Shown piece by piece: positions 58,401-64,000 of a stretch of 64,000 bases of DNA (positions are counted from its first letter, which is position 1; each line of letters begins with the position of its first letter). The stretch lies in contig LR746265.1 of NCBI GenBank assembly GCA_902729315.2, positions 193,501 through 257,500 on the forward strand, in the 5' to 3' direction. The DNA is from Spirodela intermedia. Taxonomy: Eukaryota; Streptophyta; Magnoliopsida; Alismatales; Araceae. The position numbers and the translations under genes are program-made. The notes under the pieces are model-generated. The model was not told the origin of the DNA, ran no database searches, and saw only the letters and a list, made by a program, of their open reading frames with translations.

Positions 58401-60454
58401 ACCTCCCTTCCTCCGTCCCTTCGTCCCTCCCACTAGCGGGATTGGGGGGATCCTTTCCTACCGGCACCTACTCTTACTCTCCCTCCTGCTCCTGTTCCTC
58501 TTTCCTTCGTCTCCGTGCGCGGCCGCCTGAGGAGGCTCTCAGGTGCCTTGCATGTGTGATGAAGAAGGCCTGGATAGGCCGCTGAAGGGACCTCCGTCCT
58601 CTGTATTCGTTCTTTCATTTCTCCTCTGCTTTCCCCTGGGAGTCGCTGCTACTGGTCTTATGGAGCTGATGCGAAGTGTATTATAAACCCGTGAATAAGC
58701 AAAGTAACAGGCACATTTCACGAATAATCTCTGCCTCCCTCTCTAAGTTCCCACCAACTCGGGTCAAAGGTATAATCGTCATTCAACTCAATAGCACCGG
58801 CCATTCTTTACAGGGAAAAGGCACGCTTCCTTTGCTCCCTTTGGGCCTTCAGCTCCTGAGCACATGGGCTTCTACCCCGGGCCGTAATCCCCAAGGCCTA
58901 CTTCGATCCCTTCCCCAATAGTGGCGCTCGATCTCTCACGCTGCAGGTTGACCACTAAAGCCACCCGTACACCCGTTGACCTCCGTGTCGGCACATTTAT
59001 TCTGCGGATCCCCGTCCCCATCGCTCCCCCATTGATCCCATCTCAACGTTTGGCCGGACCCAGATAAGTCAACACAAATGGGTTCTCTACCCCATCCCTC
59101 CGTGATGGTATCATGATGACGTGGAGGCTTCTGCGGAATGGTGGGCTGAGCTGGCACCACATGTGACCATCCCCCCTCCCCCACAGTTCAATGTCGGCAG
59201 TTGAGAGAAGGCGCAGTATTCAACCAAATATCAGGACTCCAACCCGTAAATTTAATGCAGGATGGGTACAAGGAATCTTCTCATTCTCCTTCTCCCCGAG
59301 ATTATCGCATGCGTACCACGTGCGCCGGTCGGCTGGTCCCCCGATGGGCCGAACCCTCGCCGGCGAGACGCTCATCCGGCCAACCTCCGCCATAGCCCCC
59401 CCGCCGACGTGGAAGGTTGATCGGTACAAGTCACGCAAAGAGTCGCCGCCGGTGAGATTTTCCTCTCCGCCGCCGTGGGTCGAAAGGGACGTCTCACGGG
59501 AGAACTTCCCCCCTCGCCGCTGCTCCCGGCGGGGGATGGTATCGGGTTAACGGGTCCAAAGGGACCCGAATTTCCGTTTTAGGGGTGTCCGATTGTTCGG
59601 GTCCCCCCGACCAGAGGTGCACGGATCCGCTCGCCGTCATTTTTAACGCCCGTGTCTCTTTTCTTCTCGCTCGTCTTTGTTTTTACCCTGTCTGGACTGC
59701 TTCGGGAGGCACGGGGGGTGGGGGTGGCAGCAGGATCGGGAAGTCTATCTTTTACAGGTTTCTGGACGGCTCTATCGAGTTTCTGATTCGGCTGACGGCG
59801 ATGGTGGGGCCTGAGCTCGGGGGCGGAGGAGATCGTGTGTTCTATGGGCTCAGGACTCCCATTTGCTTCTCTTATTTGCCCGACGAGGGCGTATTTCCCG
59901 GAGTGCTAGGGCGGACTTTTGGGGGAGGTGGATAGTGACTCCCACTCGGTCGCTTGGACGCGGATTTGGGATCTCCTGCCCGGGGTTTCCTCCTGCGAGC
60001 GGATCGTAGTAGTTTGTCAGGGGGTTTCCGTGGGAAAGTGGCCCCTTCCTTAATCAGTTTTCTAATTTTCAGTCAGTGTGATATTTCAGTGGATCATCAC
60101 CCAGTTCCCTGTCTCGGCGATTATCCGAGGGTTCTGGTTTGCTTTATAGCTATTTTTATGGTGGATTGGCTTCTCTCGGCATTTGAATCGGAAAATTCTC
60201 CCTTCTGGAAGCGGTGTTCCGTAATCGGCGTCACTGATTTTGCCCCGACTTTGAGTTTTACTGTCGTCAATTAAAGATCTGATCTGAGAGTCAACGAACA
60301 GGACATCTAAGTCTGTGAGTTTCCTTGATTCTGTCTTATTGTTACAAAGCATTGAACCGTCTCTCGAGGTCTTTTATTTCATTCCATGCGTTCCTTTTCT
60401 TTCTGGGCTCATGCTGCGGTATAATGTTTAGCAGAAGGCGCGCCTAAAGCGGTG
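58401..60454. other. Spacer between PAL and CRY2
   Basis: PAL 3' UTR (first few hundred bases), then the CRY2 promoter and leader. A pyrimidine-rich stretch ending in AG at about 60432–60434 looks like the acceptor of a leader intron, 20 bp before the CRY2 ATG; its donor is not located. Open frames here (for example 59191–59550) show no recognisable domain. Confidence 0.55.
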
Positions 60455-63400
60455 ATGATGGATGGTGCATCCCCCACTGTTGTTTGGTTCAGGAGAGATC
60501 TTAGGATCGAAGATAATCCTGCGTTGACCGCTGCTGCAAAAGATGGGCGCGTCCTTCCCGTTTTCATATGGTGCCCAGAGGAAGAAGCTCAGTTCTATCC
60601 TGGTCGAGTTTCCCGATGGTGGCTGAAGCAATCTCTTATTCACCTGGACAAATCCTTGAAATCTCTTGGTGTTCCCCTCGTCTTCATCAAAGCAGAAAGC
60701 ACTCTCAGTGCCCTTTTGCGGTGTGTCAGTGCTACTGGATCCAAGCGTGTGGTTTTCAACCATCTATACGGTTTGTTTCTTTAATGGTGGCTTGATTTTC
60801 TATTATCAATATATAGTCCTTTTTTTTTTCCGCGTATGAATATTTTTGACTCGGGCTCTTGCCTATTTCTCCTGATGCATTTTTTTAAAAAATGGTCTCG
60901 CTTTGATCATTTTTTCATTTGACTCAAGGAGATCAATCGAGAAAAAAAATCCATGATCAAATCTACTTGTTGTATCTACTCTTTAACCCTTTTCATTTCT
61001 TTTTCAATACCCCGATGCATGTAGAAATTTATAGACTATGCATGGTCACAATAGCCTCTTCTATAATGGTTGTCACTGAAATGACTTCTACATGGAACTC
61101 TATTGTGGGTTTGCCCCTTAGCCTCTAGTCAAAGGCAGTGCTTTTTATTTTTATTCTTTCAGAGTAACTATTGATGATTAGACCTCAGACTCAAGTTCAT
61201 GTGAAGCTCAAAGAACTTCAGACTCGTCCTCTGCCTTTACCAATTCACTTTTAATATTATCCTGCCTTCTACGCATTAGTATCACAAATCAGTCCAGAAT
61301 CATAAAATTGGCTAGTTCTTGGTGATTCCTGGCCAAGAACGGTAGGTCTGGGCCTGATTTATCATTTTAGTTAGCCGATTTCGAAAACCATGTTCAGAAG
61401 GATAAAAGTAAGCCATCTCTGAGGGTGTTGTACTGGTCTCACGCCCATTTGGGGTTGTTCTAGATAAGCTACTACTTGTCAGGAAATTATACCTACCATC
61501 TTGCCCTTGATTCTTCATTTCTCAAATTTTCATTACATAGTCTGCAATTTTGGTATAGAGCGATAGATGCATGAGAGGTTGTGAAAAAGATTTATCAGAG
61601 GTTTTCTCAGATAATCCTTTCACTTTACCAACTATCCATTCTATCTGGCATTAGTCTGTTCTTTCATAACTTTTCATCATCCGATCTTTAGCATTGTAGT
61701 ATATGGGAAGTGCTGAGCATATCACGAATCTTCTTACAACTTGCAGTCGAATAGATGACTCACAAACCAGTCAAATTGAAATATCATAACCCACAACAAA
61801 GCACACCTAAAAGATCACTTTTCTCTTCACATCAAAGTGCTCTAAATTCTGGTCCATGTCATCAGTAATCTATGTAGTTACTACTTCTCAAGGAAGAGCA
61901 TGAAAATGGAACGGTAAACTTTTCTGCATTAGAGACAGTGCAGATACTATTTTTCTTTAGGTAAAAATTATTTCTGTGGATTAAGTGCCACATTCCTTGT
62001 TTCATAATCATCTTTGCAATCTTCTGATGCAATTTACGCGATTGTAGTTGCTCCAGAATTGGGAAAATATAGTAGATTAAAAAAATTGACTTTTTTCCCT
62101 CCTTTAACAATATCCTCATGAAACAGTGTCAGCTTCGTTTCTACGCTTTATCCTTAAAAACAATATTACTGCGAACCATGTTCTTTAAGTCACTATTCAA
62201 CACTCATATTATTTCCTATTAAGATTTTCATTGGCATCGTAGCCAAGTGCAGAGCGTGCAGAGCGCGAAAAGCATCTCAGGTCCCGGAAAAAGTCCTCCG
62301 GACAGATTCCTATCCAGCTAAATGTCCTCTTGTGGCGCAGAAGATGATTATATTTCTGTTACCAGACCTAAGCTGGTCAACTCTATAAATTAAATTTACA
62401 AGAATATAAATGTTTCTGCTTTCATCACTTTTAGCTGTTGGTGCTAGTGTCGCATGCTCTCTTTTGAATGAATTTGAGATTGCAAAAGAGCAACCCTCAC
62501 GAACGCTACCCTAGTGCGTTGACTTTCCCACCTTGACATGCTGAGGTGTTTCTCACTGTATATGGAGCATTATATTCCGATATTTAAAATATGGTAGGAG
62601 TATAGAAATGTTTCATTGTGTCATTCAGGTCAAAGAAAGTGTTCTACTATTGTGGTGACTATGTCTTGTCGGCGCTCTTCTTTCGTCCCGTTAGTTGCTG
62701 AGACCTCGCAATTTCACACATCCAGGTTACTTGAAGAACAATATCATATTAGAGAGAAACATAATTTCTTTGTGCTTCTGGTTGATTGAGAAAATAATAA
62801 TTTATGATCGTAATTTTATGAAATGTAGAGGCAACGTGACTGCTTATATGTAAGCTCGTTTTTTACCTTTTGCCTTAAAAATATCTGTATTGTTAAATAA
62901 TTTATAGCTCTATCGGGGTCTCCATCCTCCAACGTAAGATATTTTTTTAGTTTGGAGCTGACTTGAACTTGAGCTCATGTCCGATTATTGTTCTGGGATG
63001 TTCTCTTTGTGACGCAATGAAACCCTTATGTTCTTGCATCATTCAATTTATTTTCGCTAAATAGGTCTCTATTAAATGCAGATCCCGTTTCACTCGTTCG
63101 AGATCATAAAATAAAGAGCCAGTTGGCAGAGAGCGGCGTCAATGTTAGGACTTTTAATGCTGATCTCTTGTATGAACCTTGGGAAGTCTACGACGAAAAT
63201 GGGCTTGCTTTCACCAACTTCAGTGCGTTCTGGGAGAAGTGCATGAGCCTTCCAGTTGAGCCAACGCTACTTCTTCCTCCTTGGAGGTTGATGCCATCTG
63301 CTGGTAGGTTTCTGCCCTATGCAAGGTGCCAGTTTTACACTTATTTTGCCTGTTCTCGGCATGCTCTATGTTGGCTTTGTACCAGATAATAAATATCCTT

Positions 63401-64000
63401 GACTTAGTCAAGCGTTAATATTCTCTTCTAATCTCTTCTAGCTTCTTTTAGTTGTTGTATCGCTCAAAATTGCTGCTTAGTGGCGGCAATGGCTTTATCC
63501 TTTGTTATGCACTTCAGTCAGACTCACGCTCAACGTCGACAGGATTGGAGGCTGTTCAGGATTGCTCAATCGAGGAACTGGGTCTGGAGAACGACGCAGA
63601 GAAATCTAGCAATGCCTTACTAAGCAGAGGGTGGTCTCCTGGGTGGAGCAATGCGGACAAGCTGCTGAGTGATTTCATCGAGAACCATCTCATCCACTAC
63701 TCAAAAAATAGGATGAAGTTGGATGGAGCCACGACCTCGTTGCTGTCTCCGTATCTCCACTTCGGCGAACTCAGTGTAAGAAAAGTCTACCAGTCCGTGC
63801 GCATGAAGCAGATACAGTGGTCGAAAGAAGAGAACTCCGATGCTGCTCAGAGTGTGAACTTCTTCCTCAAATCGGTCGGCCTTCGAGAATATTCGCGCTA
63901 TCTCTGTTTCAATTTTCCCTTCACCCATGAGCGAGCATTGCTGGGCAACCTGAAGCACTATCCCTGGCGAAATGACGAGGTTCAGTTTAAGGTCTGGAGA
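60455..64000 (+). CDS. CRY2: Cryptochrome 2, 5' part (3' end outside window)
   Basis: Nuclear blue-light receptor binding FAD; controls photoperiodic flowering and photomorphogenesis. Visible exons 60455–60770, 63082–63303 and 63543–64000 (open at the right edge) give 332 residues of the photolyase homology region. Motifs: VVWFRRDLRIEDNPAL, FIWCPEEEAQFYPGR, RWWLKQSLIHLDKSL, VFNHLYDPVSLVRDH, FNADLLYEPWEVYDENG, LLPPWRLMPSAGLEA, WSPGWSNADKLL, TSLLSPYLHFGELSVRKV and SVGLREYSRYLCFNFPFTHE. CPEEE…FYPGR, the PPWRLMP stretch and CSIEELGLEN favour CRY2 over CRY1. The ATG at 60455 is followed by a second ATG; either could start. FAD-pocket residues SLLSP and REYSRY are present; the later FAD loop and the C-terminal extension lie outside. 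Intron 1 is 2.3 kb, with no other gene seen. Confidence 0.95.

Noticed and set aside
57576-58433. 285-residue open frame on the minus strand (and a 282-residue one at 56589–57437)
   Set aside because: Both are antisense to the second PAL exon, whose extreme codon bias keeps the opposite frames open. No domain is seen.
1-64000. Mobile elements, CRISPR arrays, rRNA or tRNA genes
   Set aside because: I found no transposase, reverse transcriptase or LTR-like pair, no regularly spaced repeat-spacer array, and no complete tRNA or rRNA. CRISPR is not expected in a plant nucleus. Small non-autonomous elements could have been missed by eye.

Overview
The window is nuclear DNA of a flowering plant. 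Its genes have GT–AG introns, CT/GA-rich leaders and plant-only families (ARF, HD-ZIP III, CASPL, DYW-type PPR, plastid cpRNP). GC-rich genes (uL18-like, PIP2, PPR, PAL, with strong G/C at third positions) sit beside AT-rich, intron-rich ones (the ERMP1-like gene, REV, DCP2, CRY2). That two-class pattern is common in monocots, so I lean towards a non-grass monocot with a fairly compact genome: 13 genes in 64 kb and no recognisable transposon. This placement is an inference; the species is not determined.

Layout, left to right: the 3' part of an ARF10/16-type auxin response factor (+, with a miR160 site); a 2.9 kb spacer rich in simple repeats, ending in a telo-box/site II promoter; a uL18-like ribosomal protein gene (+); a 12-exon ER M28 metallopeptidase of ERMP1 type (-); a CASP-like CASPL5A gene (+); an 18-exon REVOLUTA-type HD-ZIP III gene (-, with a miR165/166 site split by an intron, a GC–AG intron and an AUG uORF); the decapping enzyme DCP2 (+, 8 exons); a DRB2-type dsRNA-binding protein (-, 3 exons); a PIP2 aquaporin (+, 4 exons); a plastid two-RRM protein of CP29 type (-, 4 exons); an intronless DYW-type PPR editing factor (-); a small single-pass membrane protein (+); a 4.4 kb spacer with the PAL promoter; phenylalanine ammonia-lyase (+, 2 exons); and the 5' part of cryptochrome 2 (+), which runs off the right edge.

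The genes are independent units; nothing indicates an operon or a biosynthetic cluster. Four pairs are convergent with stop codons only about 0.3–0.7 kb apart (uL18/ERMP1, CASPL5A/REV, DCP2/DRB2, PIP2/CP29), so their 3' UTRs may overlap. Two neighbourhoods share a theme, perhaps by chance: DCP2 and DRB2 (mRNA decay and small-RNA biogenesis) lie next to the miRNA target REV, and CP29 and the PPR protein are both expected in organellar RNA metabolism.

I reconstructed exons by hand from splice signals, reading-frame phase and family similarity. All complete models are open from ATG to stop. I did not find a clearly undescribed biological system. The observations most worth following are the 25-codon REV uORF, the GC–AG intron in REV, the tandem duplications near the ERMP1-like gene, the inverted repeats in the DRB2–PIP2 spacer, and the convergent gene pairs.
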